A DNA stretch of 41,330 nt from JBFFXF01 sp041569895. Its GTDB lineage: Bacteria > Planctomycetota > UBA8108 > JACQVS01. Positions 1-8,669 of this stretch are shown piece after piece. The position numbers and the translations under genes were made by a program. The DNA lies in NCBI GenBank assembly GCA_041569895.1, contig JBFFXF010000023.1, positions 1 to 41,330 on the forward strand, written 5' to 3'. How positions within the stretch are numbered: position 1 is the first letter of the stretch; each line of letters opens with the position of its first letter. Under the pieces are notes generated by a model. The model saw only the letters and a program-made list of their open reading frames with translations. It was not told the origin of the DNA and did not search any database.

Positions 1-192
1 CCGATTCCGACTCCGATGACCGATTCCGATGACCGAGACCGATTTCCGAGAACAAAGCCCATCTATCTACGTCATCTGCGGAATCTGCGGACCGTTTTTC
101 TTCCACGTTTCCAAGGCCGGGGCCGACGCCGAGGACGAGGACGAGGAGACACCGGCGCGGTCGGTCTTTCTTGAATCTGCGTCATCTGCGGA
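1..192 (+). repeat. Composite low-complexity array (CCGATN + TCTGCG + GAGGAC units)
   Basis: Positions 1-50 are imperfect hexamers of the CCGATT/CCGACT/CCGATG/GACCGA type. Positions 71-90 carry two ATCTGCGGA-like units, 131-149 carry GAGGAC hexamers, and 171-192 carry AATCTGCGTCATCTGCGG. The same three unit types occur together at several other gene boundaries in this window. The array continues off the left edge and lies upstream of the protease gene that starts at 234. No gene is supported in this stretch. Confidence 0.85.
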
Positions 193-233
193 CCCCCTTG
201 CCTCCCGAGCCGCCGAGGTCTATAGTGACCGAC

Positions 234-1346
234 ATGAACACCGCGACCCGCGCCGCGATCGTTCCAGTTGTGGCCCTCGTCCTCTCCTCCGGCCTTTCCC
301 TCGCCGACGACGCCCTGGACCCTGCTCGGTACTTCGTCGTCCCGATCGAGGGGGTGGTCGGCGCCGAGATCACCGCGGAGACGATCGAGCGCGCCATGAA
401 GGCCGGACTCGATGACGAGAAGACCATCCTCGTGCTCGCGATCGACAGCCCCGGGGGCATTATCAGCGAGTGCGAGAAGATCATCGACCTGCTCTCCGAG
501 CAGCGCGCCAGGCGGACGATCGCCTACGTCAAGAGCGCGCTGTCGGCGGCGGCGGTCATCGCGCTCGCGTGCGACGAGATCTACATGCACCGGGATGCCT
601 CGATCGGCGCCGCGACGGCGGTGGAGCAGACCGAGAAGGGCCTCAAGGCGGCCGACGAGAAGGTGCAGTCGGTGTGGCGATCCACCTGCCGGCGCGCGGC
701 GGAGATCGGCGGGCACAGCTCGCTCTTCGCCGAGGCGATGGTCGATCCCGGCGTCCAGCTCCGCGTCGTCGACAGCGGCGGCACCAAGAAGATCGAGCGG
801 GTGATCACGCCGTCGCAGGAGGACCTCAGCTCCGGCCGGATGGTCACCGTCAAGGGCCGACTGCTGACCGCCACCGCGGCCGAGGCCTCGCGCTCCGGCC
901 TGGCGCTCGGCGTCGTCGGCGAGCTGGAGGAGATCTCGCGTGTCGGGTTCGGCCTGGTGGGGTGGCGGGAAGTGAACGACCGCGGCGTTCGCATCATGAA
1001 GGCGCACGCGGCGCGTCACAAGAGCGACATGAAGAAGATTGAGAAGGACCTCAAGACCGCCGGAGAGCACTTCGACCGCGCCGTCGAGTTCGATCCGAAC
1101 CGCCAGACCTACACCGTGACAAACGGCAATCGCTTCACGCCCGCCTCCCGGGTCAAGTGGGTGCGGTACAGCAAGGCGTGCTACGACCACCTCTCGCGGT
1201 GCGAGAAGGCGCTCGGCCGCGCGTCGAAGCTCGGCGAGAAGTACCCGATCTTCGAGGTGCAGGCGGCCTTCATCAAGGAGCGCCAGGAAGAGATCAAGGC
1301 GATCCGCGAGCGCATCAAGCGCGGCGCGCGGAGAGCGGGGGTTTGA
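234..1346 (+). CDS. Exported ClpP/NfeD-class serine protease
   Basis: This 370-residue protein has a signal peptide (residues 1-24, cleavage near LSLA/DD) and one ClpP/crotonase-fold protease domain of the NfeD/SppA type at about 32-200. Visible motifs are the strand ILVLAIDSPGG (65-75) and the nucleophile region SALSAAAVIALACDEIYM with Ser104 as likely catalytic serine, as in the AASAG motif of NfeD proteases. Lys143 (DEKVQS) is the likely general base of a Ser-Lys dyad. The C-terminal 170 residues are charged and helical and do not resemble the NfeD OB-fold partner or its membrane segments. The protein probably acts outside the cytoplasmic membrane on membrane or envelope proteins. The ATG at 234 was chosen because the alternative TTG at 171 lies inside a repeat array. 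Substrate unknown; family assignment fairly sure. Confidence 0.82.
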   Translation: MNTATRAAIVPVVALVLSSGLSLADDALDPARYFVVPIEGVVGAEITAETIERAMKAGLDDEKTILVLAIDSPGGIISECEKIIDLLSEQRARRTIAYVKSALSAAAVIALACDEIYMHRDASIGAATAVEQTEKGLKAADEKVQSVWRSTCRRAAEIGGHSSLFAEAMVDPGVQLRVVDSGGTKKIERVITPSQEDLSSGRMVTVKGRLLTATAAEASRSGLALGVVGELEEISRVGFGLVGWREVNDRGVRIMKAHAARHKSDMKKIEKDLKTAGEHFDRAVEFDPNRQTYTVTNGNRFTPASRVKWVRYSKACYDHLSRCEKALGRASKLGEKYPIFEVQAAFIKERQEEIKAIRERIKRGARRAGV

Positions 1347-1366
1347 GGCAGTTTCGGGGCGCCGGC

Positions 1367-1528
1367 TCTGATCGCTGATCTCTGATCTCTGATCTCTGAC
1401 TCAGTCCTCTGACTCGGTCTCGGCCTCCCACTCCAAGGGGCTCGGTCCCGACGTCGACCACCGGGGGATCACGAGGGTTTTCGGGGCCGGGCACGGGACC
1501 GGGCCCGGGACCGGGGACGGGGTCGGGA
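1367..1528 (+). repeat. Intergenic composite array (CTGATCT heptamers, then GGGNCC/GGGGAC units)
   Basis: Positions 1367-1400 are CTGATCT heptamers, grading through ctcagtcctctgactcggtctc into a G-rich block at 1483-1528 (GGGCAC, GGGACC, GGGGAC units). The heptamer-to-'cggtctc' order is repeated at 8461-8515. The array fills most of the 244-base gap between the protease and hydrolase genes; nothing else is recognisable there apart from about 60 bases before the ATG at 1591. Confidence 0.8.
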
Positions 1529-1590
1529 GCCCTGGCGACACGTTCTCCACTCGATTACCATGAGTTGCGGTTAAAGAACCGTCCACAACC

Positions 1591-2817
1591 ATGTCCCGTC
1601 GCAGCCAGAAACTCATGTTCCCCAACGGTCGCGGTGAGACGCTCGCCGGTCGGCTCGAGCTTCCCGCGGGCGAGCCGACGGCGTTCGCGCTCTTTGCGCA
1701 CTGCTTCACGTGCTCGAAGGACGTCGCCGCGGCGAGTCGGATCAGCGCCGCGCTCGCGGGGCTCGGCTTCGGCGTGCTGCGCTTCGACTTCACGGGCCTG
1801 GGAAACAGCGAGGGCGACTTCGCCAACACCAACTTCTCGTCGAACGTCGAGGACCTGGTGGCGGCGGCGGATCAGCTGAGGTCGAGCCACGACGCGCCGG
1901 TGCTCCTCATCGGGCACAGTCTCGGGGGCGCGGCGGTCCTCGCGGCGGCGCCGAGGGTCCCCGAGGCGCGCGGCGTGGTGACCATCGGCGCGCCGAGCGA
2001 GCCCGGCCACGTCGAGAAGCTGCTCGCGACGCGACGGTCGGAGATCGAGTCCGAGGGCTGCGCCGTGGTCGCGCTCGCGGGTCGCGAGTTCCGGATCAAG
2101 AAGCAGTTCCTGGACGATATCCGTCAGAGCGAGCTGGCGCCGCGGCTGCGCAATCTCCGCAAGGCCCTGCTCGTCCTCCACTCGCCGATCGATGACATCG
2201 TCGGCATCGATCACGCCCGGCGGATCTTCGAGGCGGCGATCCACCCGAAGAGCTTCGTCTCGCTCGACACGGCGGATCATCTGCTGACGCGACGCGAGGA
2301 CTCGAGCTACGTGGCCGCGATCATCAGCGCGTGGTCGTCACGCTTCCTCGAGGCCGGGGCACCCGAGGCGACCGGGGAACAGTCCGAGCCGCGCGGGACG
2401 GTGCTCGTCACCGAGCGCGGACCGCTCTACGCGCAGCGCATCGTCGCGGGACCGCACATCCTCTCGGCCGACGAGCCAGGCGACGTCGGCGGCGGCGACA
2501 CCGGTCCGACGCCGTACGACCTGCTCCTCGCGGCCCTCGGCTCGTGCACGACGATGACGCTCCGCATGTACGCCAACCGCAAGGGGTGGCCCCTCGAACG
2601 CGTCTCGGTGCGGCTGACGCACGAGAAGGTGCACGCGGAGGACTGCAAGGAGTGCGAGACGCGCGAGGGCCGGGTCGATCGGATCGAGCGCCGCATCGAG
2701 CTCAGGGGCGAGCTGGACGAGGAGCAGCGGAAGCGACTGCTCGAGATCGCCGACCGCTGTCCGGTCCACCGGACGCTCGAGGGGGAGATCGTCGTTCGCA
2801 CCAGTCTGGTCGATTGA
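1591..2817 (+). CDS. Bifunctional alpha/beta hydrolase-OsmC family protein
   Basis: The 408-residue protein is a fusion of two cytoplasmic domains and has no signal peptide. Residues 1-255 are an alpha/beta hydrolase with nucleophile elbow GHSLGG (Ser110), an acid at Asp201 or Asp202, and His230 (DTADHLL). Residues 268-408 are an OsmC/Ohr-like domain with the two redox cysteines Cys319 (LGSCTTMTL) and Cys390 (RCPVHRTL). OsmC-type domains reduce organic hydroperoxides through this cysteine pair; the hydrolase partner's substrate is unknown. The same fusion is widespread in bacteria. A plausible role is removal of lipid or ester hydroperoxides under oxidative stress. The ATG at 1591 fits the hydrolase start; no strong ribosome binding site is visible. 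The gene is convergent with the gene ending at 2910. Confidence 0.93.
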   Translation: MSRRSQKLMFPNGRGETLAGRLELPAGEPTAFALFAHCFTCSKDVAAASRISAALAGLGFGVLRFDFTGLGNSEGDFANTNFSSNVEDLVAAADQLRSSHDAPVLLIGHSLGGAAVLAAAPRVPEARGVVTIGAPSEPGHVEKLLATRRSEIESEGCAVVALAGREFRIKKQFLDDIRQSELAPRLRNLRKALLVLHSPIDDIVGIDHARRIFEAAIHPKSFVSLDTADHLLTRREDSSYVAAIISAWSSRFLEAGAPEATGEQSEPRGTVLVTERGPLYAQRIVAGPHILSADEPGDVGGGDTGPTPYDLLLAALGSCTTMTLRMYANRKGWPLERVSVRLTHEKVHAEDCKECETREGRVDRIERRIELRGELDEEQRKRLLEIADRCPVHRTLEGEIVVRTSLVD

Positions 2818-2909
2818 GCGCCGTGGGCGTCGTGCGCGCTCTCGCATCGCCGTCTGGGAAAGCTCGAACAGCCCGGAGCGGCGGCGCACGGTGGTTCTGC
2901 GTTTCCGGG

Positions 2910-5337
2910 TCAGCGACGGCAGCTCTCCGTTTCCACGTTGCAGCCGAGCGCCGCGTCGCTCGCCGTGAGCGCGCGATGGCACCGCGGGAACGGCTGCGCC
3001 GGCGGCGGGCCGCCGAGGAACTGGAAGCCGAGAACGTAGACCGCGTCCGAGACCCCCGCCAGCTGGCCGTCACCGTTGGCGTCACACGCCGCGAGGCAGG
3101 GCGGCTCCTCGCCGCCCAGGAACTGGAATCCGAGCTGGAAGATCGCGTCGGTGACGGCCTCGAGCTCGCCGTTGCCGTCGCAGTCGGCGCGCAGGAATCG
3201 GTTGCGCGCCGGGTCCGGCGCCACCTCGAAGTTGCCGCGTACCGCGCCGGTGCGGAAGAGCTCGTTCGCCGTCGTGTGGATGGCGACGAAGGCCTCGCCG
3301 GAACGGAGGATGTCGATCATCTCGCCGACCGTGAAGCCGGTGTCGAGATCCCCCTGCACTTGCGTCAGCACGCCCTCGGCGCGCACGCGGAACCCGCCGG
3401 CGATGGCGCTGAGCCCGTTGGTCTCGGGCAGGGCCTCGCGCGCGAGTGATGCAGATCGAGGATGATCGGGCCGCGCTCGTCGGGCTTGCCCCTGTGGACG
3501 TGAATGCCGGTCCGGTTCTCGCCGATGGCGTTGTCGACGCTCACCGGATCGATGCCCTCGATCTCCAGCTCCACCGCGTAGCGGCCGTTCTCCGTGTTCA
3601 CCCGCAGCTCGATCTCTCCGACCCCGGGGCTGCCGGTCCCGAACGTCGGCGGACGGAACTCCGGCGGGCGCACGACCTGGCTCTCGTCGATCTGCGCGCG
3701 CACGACGATCTCCGGCGGCACGATGCGGAAGTGCCCGCGGATCGCTCCGGTGCGGAAGAGCTCGTTCGTCGTCGTGTGGACGGCGACGAAGGCGTCCTCG
3801 GCGCGCAGGAACTCGACCATCTGCGCGGGCGTGAAGCCGGTGTCGAGCGCGCCCTGCACCTGCGCGAGCGTCCCCTCGGCGCGCAGCCGGAAGCCACCCT
3901 CGACGCGGGTGGCGCCGTTGGTGTCCGGAAGCGTCTCGCGCGCGATGTGGTGGACGTCCAGGATGATCGGGCCGCGCTGATCGGGCGGGCCCCTGTGGAC
4001 GGGGCGTCGTCGCCCACGCGCTCCGTGATGCGGTCCTCGATGACCGGCGGTCGCGCGCGGGTCGCGAGCGGCACGGCGTCGAGCTCTATCGCCGCCGGGT
4101 CGTTGTAGAGCAGCGTCGGGATCTCCTCCTCGTTCGGCTGCACGTAGAGCGCGTAGTCGCGCGATTCGTCGCCCACCGGCACCGCCGTGACCACGAGTCG
4201 ACCGTCCTCGATCGCCTCGGCGCTCGCGTAGTGATAGTTGACGCGTGGCGGAAACCCGTGGCGGCGCGGAAACACCTGCGGCCCCCCGAGCGAAGACGGC
4301 GCGACCGGACCGGGCCGGAAGCGTCGCAGACCGTAGCCTCGCGGATAGCCGATGAACGGCGTCACGGGCAGGAAGACCGCCAGCGCCTGGCCGTCGGGGA
4401 GGAAGCTCGGCCGGTACGCCTGGGTGAGCTCCCGGTCGAGACGGAAGCCGGACCACATGCGGAGGTCGGTGCCGTCGGGATTGATCGCCGCCAGGAACCA
4501 GCTGTTGACGCCGGGGAACTCGCGCTCGCTGACGCCGCGCAGGACGGTGTCGGAGGGCTCGACGACGATGTCCTCGTACCCCGGAGATCCGGGCAGGATC
4601 GGCTCCGGAGCGTCGCCGGCGAGTCGAGGCACCGGCGGCGTGCGCCAGAAGCGCGAGTAGACGATCTGCCCGCTCGCCGGCTCCACGACGGGCGTGTCGG
4701 CGCCGAAACGCTCGCTGGTGATGCGGCGCACATCGCTCCCGTCCGCGTTGACGACGTGGAGGTTGGTGGCGCGCAGGCGGCCGTCCGGCGCGATGCCTGC
4801 GTAGCGCGTCGAGACGAAGCAGATGCGGCCGTCGGGCAGGTAGCACGGATCGACGTCGTCGTGCCCCCGGAGGCGATCCGCGGCGGGGCCATAGCGCGCG
4901 AGGTCGATGCTCCGATCACTCCGCGTGATCTGCCTGAGGCCGAGGCCGTCCGCGCCGACCTCGAAGATTCTCCAGCCCCGCTCCTCGCGGGAGTAGCCGG
5001 CGAAGACGATGCGCTCCGCGTCCGGCGACACATCGGGATCCGCGACGTCCACCGGCGTGCCGGCGGGAGCTCCCGGAAGCGACGCGTCGACCAGCGTGCG
5101 CACCTGTCCCTCGCCCTTGTGGAGGAGCAGCTTGCCGGCGGCGGCGCGCTCGATGGCCTGCTCGCGGCCCGCCGGATCGGGCGCTTCCGCGAGGTCGCGG
5201 GAGACGAGCACGATCGGCGGAAGGTCGGCGTACGCGCCGGGCGGCGCGAGCAGGAGACAGACGAGCGCGAGTCCCGGCAACACGGGCGACCTCCGCGGTC
5301 GCGGCGGCGCGGGACTCGGCGTACGGGCGGGTCTCAT
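2910..5337 (-). pseudogene. Secreted propeller-CHRD-dockerin protein, broken by two single-base deletions
   Basis: Three consecutive minus-strand frames form one protein of about 809 residues if one base is restored at each of two points. Residues 1-37 are a signal peptide. A TolB/WD40-like propeller resembling the hydrazine-synthase alpha-like family follows (motifs VSPDAERIVFAG and CYLPDGRICFVSTR). Next come two CHRD-like repeats (VHRGxPDxRGPIILD and AFVAxHTTxNELFRTGAxRG) and a C-terminal dockerin-like calcium repeat (DCDGNGELEAVTDAI, DANGDGQLAGVSDAV). The first break is at the C-run at 4001-4004, just before the first VHRG motif. The second is between 3445 and 3446, where the parallel copy has CACATCGCG but this one has CACTCGCG. 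Adding two bases makes the length divisible by three and leaves one open frame. Either the gene is decaying or these are sequence errors. A strong GGAGGT site precedes the ATG at 5337, 18 bases after the upstream gene. Confidence 0.8.
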
Positions 5338-5355
5338 GACGGACCTCCGTCGCCT

Positions 5356-6060
5356 TCAGCTTGATCCGACCGTACGTTTGCGCGGCGCTTTCTTGGCCGT
5401 AGGCGCACGCGTCTGCTTCGGCACTTGAGCGGCCGCTTTTCGCGGCCGTTTGCGGGGCGGGTCCATCCACTTGTGCTCCTCCGGCAGCTTCGTCTTGGCG
5501 TCCCACTTCGCGGTCAAGAGCTGCTTCCGTTCCACGAAGGCCCCACGCAGATCGGCGCCTGAAAAATTGGCGTTCTCGAGGTTGGCGCCGAGGAGATACG
5601 CTTGCCGCAAGTTCGCGTCGCGGAGATTCGCTCCCCCCAGGTTCGCCCGCAGAAGATTGGCTTGACTGAGATTTGCCCGCAGAAAGCGAGCTCCCTTGAG
5701 ATTCGCCCGAACGCAGGATGCTTCGACGAGCACGGCGTCCTGGAAGTCCGATCGAGAGGCGTTCGCACGATGCAGGCTGGCTTCTCGCAGGTTGGCTTTC
5801 GTCAGCTTGGCATGCGTCAATCTGGCCCGGTGAAACGTGGCTTGCTGCAAGTTACTGTCGCGAAAGTTTGCTTCGCTGGCGTTGGCCCAACGCAGGTCCG
5901 CTGCCAAGAAATTGGTCTTGGAGAAGTTCCCGCCGCGCAGCTTGTAATCCTTCAGCCTGGCTTCACTCAGGTCCGGGATGATGGAGCGATTTCGTCGACG
6001 CCAGAGGCTCCATACTTTCGGTCCGTCCTCGAGAATCTCCAGATGCCTCTTGTCTGCCAT
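5356..6060 (-). CDS. Pentapeptide-repeat protein (second of a tandem pair)
   Basis: This 234-residue protein is mostly a right-handed quadrilateral beta-helix of A(N/D)LxX pentapeptides from about residue 35 to 185, for example ANLSQANLLRANLGGANLRD. The N-terminal cap contains the element IIPDLSEARL, which is shared with the neighbouring gene as LVPDLSGANL. The C-terminal 45 residues are Lys/Arg/Pro rich, like a nucleic-acid-binding or surface-charge tail. Start ATG at 6060 was chosen because it is preceded by AGAAGAGG and matches the N-terminus of its neighbour; longer in-frame starts run into that neighbour. The gene follows 6071-6631 by 10 bases, so the two are co-transcribed. Function is unknown. 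Some pentapeptide proteins mimic DNA and protect gyrase, but nothing here proves that. Confidence 0.88.
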   Translation of the reverse strand: MADKRHLEILEDGPKVWSLWRRRNRSIIPDLSEARLKDYKLRGGNFSKTNFLAADLRWANASEANFRDSNLQQATFHRARLTHAKLTKANLREASLHRANASRSDFQDAVLVEASCVRANLKGARFLRANLSQANLLRANLGGANLRDANLRQAYLLGANLENANFSGADLRGAFVERKQLLTAKWDAKTKLPEEHKWMDPPRKRPRKAAAQVPKQTRAPTAKKAPRKRTVGSS

Positions 6061-6070
6061 GCCTCTTCTT

Positions 6071-6631
6071 TTACTGCTCTGGGTCTGGTGTGCGCTCTTG
6101 TTTCCGTTCCTTCCAGCCGCTCGGACGAACGAGGCCGTCCGGCAGCTTGGTGGTACGGTCGCCTTCGGCTTCATCGATCTGCTCTTGCGTGAGGCCGAGC
6201 ACGCCGGCGAGATCGGTTTTTCGCAATCTCGTTCCCGCCAGGGTGGCCCGCGCGAGATTGGATTTTTCCACCTGCGCCTTCTCCAGATCCGCGCCGCTCA
6301 AGTCCGCCTCCGTGAGGTCCGCGCCGATCAGATTCGCCTTTTGCAGCTCGACTCCCTTCAGGTTCGCCTCGCGCAGATTCGCCTCTCGCAAGTCCGTTTT
6401 GCTCAGGTCAGCCTTCTCCAGATCAGACTCGTGCAGGTCGGCGCCGCGCATGTTGGACCGACGGAAATCGGCTCCTCGCAAGTTGGCCCCGAAGAGCTTC
6501 CGTTTGCGGTGAAGCCCCTTGCTGAGATTGGCGCCGCTCAGGTCGGGGACGAGTTGCGGGTTTTCATCACGCCAGCGATTCCAAACATCCACGGCATAGC
6601 CGGCGCGCGTCTCATGATCCTTGTTGGCCAT
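6071..6631 (-). CDS. Pentapeptide-repeat protein (first of a tandem pair)
   Basis: This 186-residue protein has a short N-terminal segment (VWNRWRDENPQLVPDLSGANL) followed by about 22 pentapeptide units (residues 33-145, such as ADLTEADLSGADLEKAQVEK). It ends in a polar tail with a TQEQIDEAEGD element that commonly caps such helices. A strong ribosome binding site (GGAGAGG) lies just upstream of ATG 6631. It is probably the lead gene of an operon 6631-5356, possibly running on to 2910. It is similar in architecture to the downstream gene but clearly diverged, which suggests an old duplication. No transmembrane or signal sequence is seen, so it is likely cytoplasmic. Role unknown. Confidence 0.88.
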   Translation of the reverse strand: MANKDHETRAGYAVDVWNRWRDENPQLVPDLSGANLSKGLHRKRKLFGANLRGADFRRSNMRGADLHESDLEKADLSKTDLREANLREANLKGVELQKANLIGADLTEADLSGADLEKAQVEKSNLARATLAGTRLRKTDLAGVLGLTQEQIDEAEGDRTTKLPDGLVRPSGWKERKQERTPDPEQ

Positions 6632-6702
6632 GGCTTCCTCTCCTTCCTTCGGGCCCTTGCGTCACCCAAGTTGATTGCCCGGCGCTCTTTGGCGCCGGTG
6701 CC

Positions 6703-6730
6703 ATTATCGGCGCCTGAGGATCGGCGGCAA
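6703..6730 (-). promoter_or_regulatory. Candidate sigma70-type promoter for the pentapeptide operon
   Basis: On the minus strand TTGCCG (6730-6725) and GATAAT (6708-6703) are separated by 16 bases. The predicted start of transcription is near 6696, about 65 bases before the ATG at 6631. A perfect 7-bp hairpin (CCGGCGC/GCGCCGG, 6679-6698) would sit at the very 5' end of the message. The -10 match is good and the -35 match moderate; in a GC-rich genome this AT-rich hexamer is notable but unproven. Confidence 0.4.
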
Positions 6731-6868
6731 GCTCGTTCTCCAGTGCGAGCCGCTCGGCGGCGAGTGTCCGGCGAAACGCTTGACGTAACCTCTCGAGCTC
6801 GGCGCCGCCGTGACGGCGACGCGCGGGAAGAGGCGCGAGCCCCGAGCGACGCGCCGTCGCTCCTGTGA

Positions 6869-8248
6869 TTACCTCGCGGACTCTGCCCGCCCCCGGCGCG
6901 GCGCGAACGGCCTCTCGCGGGGCTCCGGCAGCCCCGCGCTCATCTCCGCGTGGGCGGCGAGGAGCTCGGCCAGCTTCTCCGGTCGCCGCGCCGCCAGGTC
7001 GCGCGTCTCGCTGCGATCGTCACGGAGGTTGAAGAGCGCCGGCGGTGCGTCGCGATCGCGGACGAGCTTCCAGTCACCGCGACGGAAGGCGGCGTCGAAG
7101 CCTCGCTCGAAGAAGAGATCACGCTCGACCCGCTTGCCATCGAGGAGCACCGGTCCGAGGTCGATCCCGTCGAGCGGAAGCCCGTCGGTCTCGATGTCGA
7201 GCAACGCGCATACCGTCGGCACGAAGTCGAGGGCGGACGCGGGCTGATCGACGGTCGTGCCCGACGCGATTCGCCCCGGCCAGCGCATGACGCACGGGAC
7301 GCGGATGCCGCCCTCCCAGAGCGTGTGCTTGCGACCGCGCAGCGGCGAGTTGCTGCCGCCGTAGACCGGATCGGCGCCGTTGTCGCAGATGAAGACGACG
7401 AGCGTGTCGCCAGCGAGGCCGCGACGGTCGAGCGCCGCGAGCACGCGTCCGATGCCGTCGTCCATCGCCTTGACCATGGCGCAGAAGACCCGCCGGTCCT
7501 CGTCCTCGACGTGCGCGAAGCTCGCGAGGTCCTCCGGCTTCGCCTGCAGGGTGTGCGCGAAGTCCCGCTTGCCCTCGTCCCAGGACTTGGCGAAGTGGGG
7601 CGCGTTGTACGCCAGGTAGAGGAAGAACGGCTGCTCCGCCGACTGACCCTCGAGGAACCGCACCGCCTCGTCGCTGAGAAGATCGGTGGCGTATCCGGAC
7701 TCCTCGACGAGCTCCTCCCCGCGGTACCAGCTCGGGAGGTTGCCGTAGCGAAGCGTGTGGTAGTCGATGCAGCCGCCGGTGTGGCCGTAGAAGGAATCGA
7801 AGCCGTGCCGCGTCGGCAGGAACGCGGGATCGCCGTGCCCGAGGTGCCACTTGCCGACGAGCGCCGTGCGGTAGCCGCGGGTCTTGAGCAGCGCGGCCAG
7901 GGTGGTCTCGCCGGGCCGGATGCCGCGCGTGCGGTCCCGTCCCTCCGCGAACATCAGCGGGCCGAGGAGCTGGTCGCGAGAACGATTCGGCAGCCGCCCG
8001 GTGAGGAGCGAGAAGCGGCTCGGCGTGCAGACCGGCGAGGCGACGTAGAAATCCGTCAGGCGAGCGCCGTCACGCGCGATCGAGTCGATCCAGGGCGTCG
8101 GCACGCTCCCGCCGTAGCAGCTGACGTCGTCCCAGCCCTGATCATCGGAGACGATGAGCACGATGTTCGGGCGGTCGGTTCGCGGCGTGGAGGTGCAGGA
8201 GACGAGGGCGAGGAGGGTGAGAGACGCGAGGCGATGGATGGGGCTCAT
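6869..8248 (-). CDS. Sulfatase, C-type, lipoprotein
   Basis: The 459-residue protein has a lipoprotein signal (lipobox LVSC, Cys18) and a full type I sulfatase domain. The N-terminal metal site is NIVLIVSDDQGWDD (Asp35/Asp36). The activation signature is VCTPSRFSLLTG with Cys74, to be converted to formylglycine. The substrate region GKWHLGHG gives Lys133 and His135, and FICDNGADP supplies the second metal site. Such enzymes hydrolyse sulfate esters, in these bacteria usually of sulfated polysaccharides, and act in the periplasm or at the outer surface. The GG(I/V)RVP motif (GGIRVPCVMRWPG) is present and the length is normal. The ATG at 8248 gives the lipobox leader; the frame stays open far upstream only because of repeat arrays. 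No anaerobic maturase or formylglycine-generating enzyme gene is in the window. Confidence 0.95.
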   Translation of the reverse strand: MSPIHRLASLTLLALVSCTSTPRTDRPNIVLIVSDDQGWDDVSCYGGSVPTPWIDSIARDGARLTDFYVASPVCTPSRFSLLTGRLPNRSRDQLLGPLMFAEGRDRTRGIRPGETTLAALLKTRGYRTALVGKWHLGHGDPAFLPTRHGFDSFYGHTGGCIDYHTLRYGNLPSWYRGEELVEESGYATDLLSDEAVRFLEGQSAEQPFFLYLAYNAPHFAKSWDEGKRDFAHTLQAKPEDLASFAHVEDEDRRVFCAMVKAMDDGIGRVLAALDRRGLAGDTLVVFICDNGADPVYGGSNSPLRGRKHTLWEGGIRVPCVMRWPGRIASGTTVDQPASALDFVPTVCALLDIETDGLPLDGIDLGPVLLDGKRVERDLFFERGFDAAFRRGDWKLVRDRDAPPALFNLRDDRSETRDLAARRPEKLAELLAAHAEMSAGLPEPRERPFAPRRGRAESAR

Positions 8249-8280
8249 GGTTCGTGTTGGTCGGGCGGACGCCGGGGGGG

Positions 8281-8637
8281 TGTCCGCGGATTGCGCAGAT
8301 TGAGGGTCCCTGGTCGCAAGGGGTCGGACCCCATCGTTGCAGAAACGTACCCGTGCCCGTTCCCGTGCCCGTTCCCGTCCTCGAGGGCTCTGGTTGCGGA
8401 GTCCGATGTCCGACTCCGATACGGATGGCCGATTCCGATTCCGATTCCGACTCCGATCTCCGATCTCCGATCTGTGATCTCTGACCTCTGATCTCAGTCT
8501 CGGTCTCAGCCTCGGTTTCGGGTCGCGAGTTTTCGAGGACGAGGACGAGCTTCGCTCATGGATCTCGAGCATGCGCGGGCCGGTCCTTCTCCTCAAATCT
8601 GCGTAATCTGCGCAATCTGCGTAATCTGCGTTCCCGT
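8281..8637 (+). repeat. Large composite intergenic array between two minus-strand genes
   Basis: In order: GCGCAGATT units (about 8286-8302); CCCGTN hexamers (8349-8378), which are G-rich on the sense strand of the sulfatase; CCGATN hexamers (8403-8455); CTCCGATCT/CTGATCT units (8456-8497) and the cggtctcagcctcgg tail; GAGGAC units (8530-8550); and AATCTGCGT 9-mers (8597-8635). It fills the 421-base gap between the sulfatase start and the stop at 8670. No coding gene is supported here. Confidence 0.88.
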
Positions 8638-8669
8638 CCGCGTCGACCGTCGTCCGCGCTCTCCACGTG

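Noticed and set aside
72..1190. Long minus-strand frame opposite the protease gene, and similar long frames opposite the GH127, propeller and DUF1501 genes
   Set aside because: They mirror G/C third-position bias of real genes. The plus-strand or opposite products have signal peptides and catalytic motifs, while these are Arg/Ala-rich with no motif.
2338..2982. Minus-strand frame over the OsmC half of the hydrolase fusion
   Set aside because: The plus-strand OsmC domain is complete with both cysteines; the minus frame is its shadow.
8403..8637. CRISPR-like regular repeats at this and similar sites
   Set aside because: The units are 6-10 bases long with no unique spacers, no repeat of 23-45 bases and no cas genes nearby.
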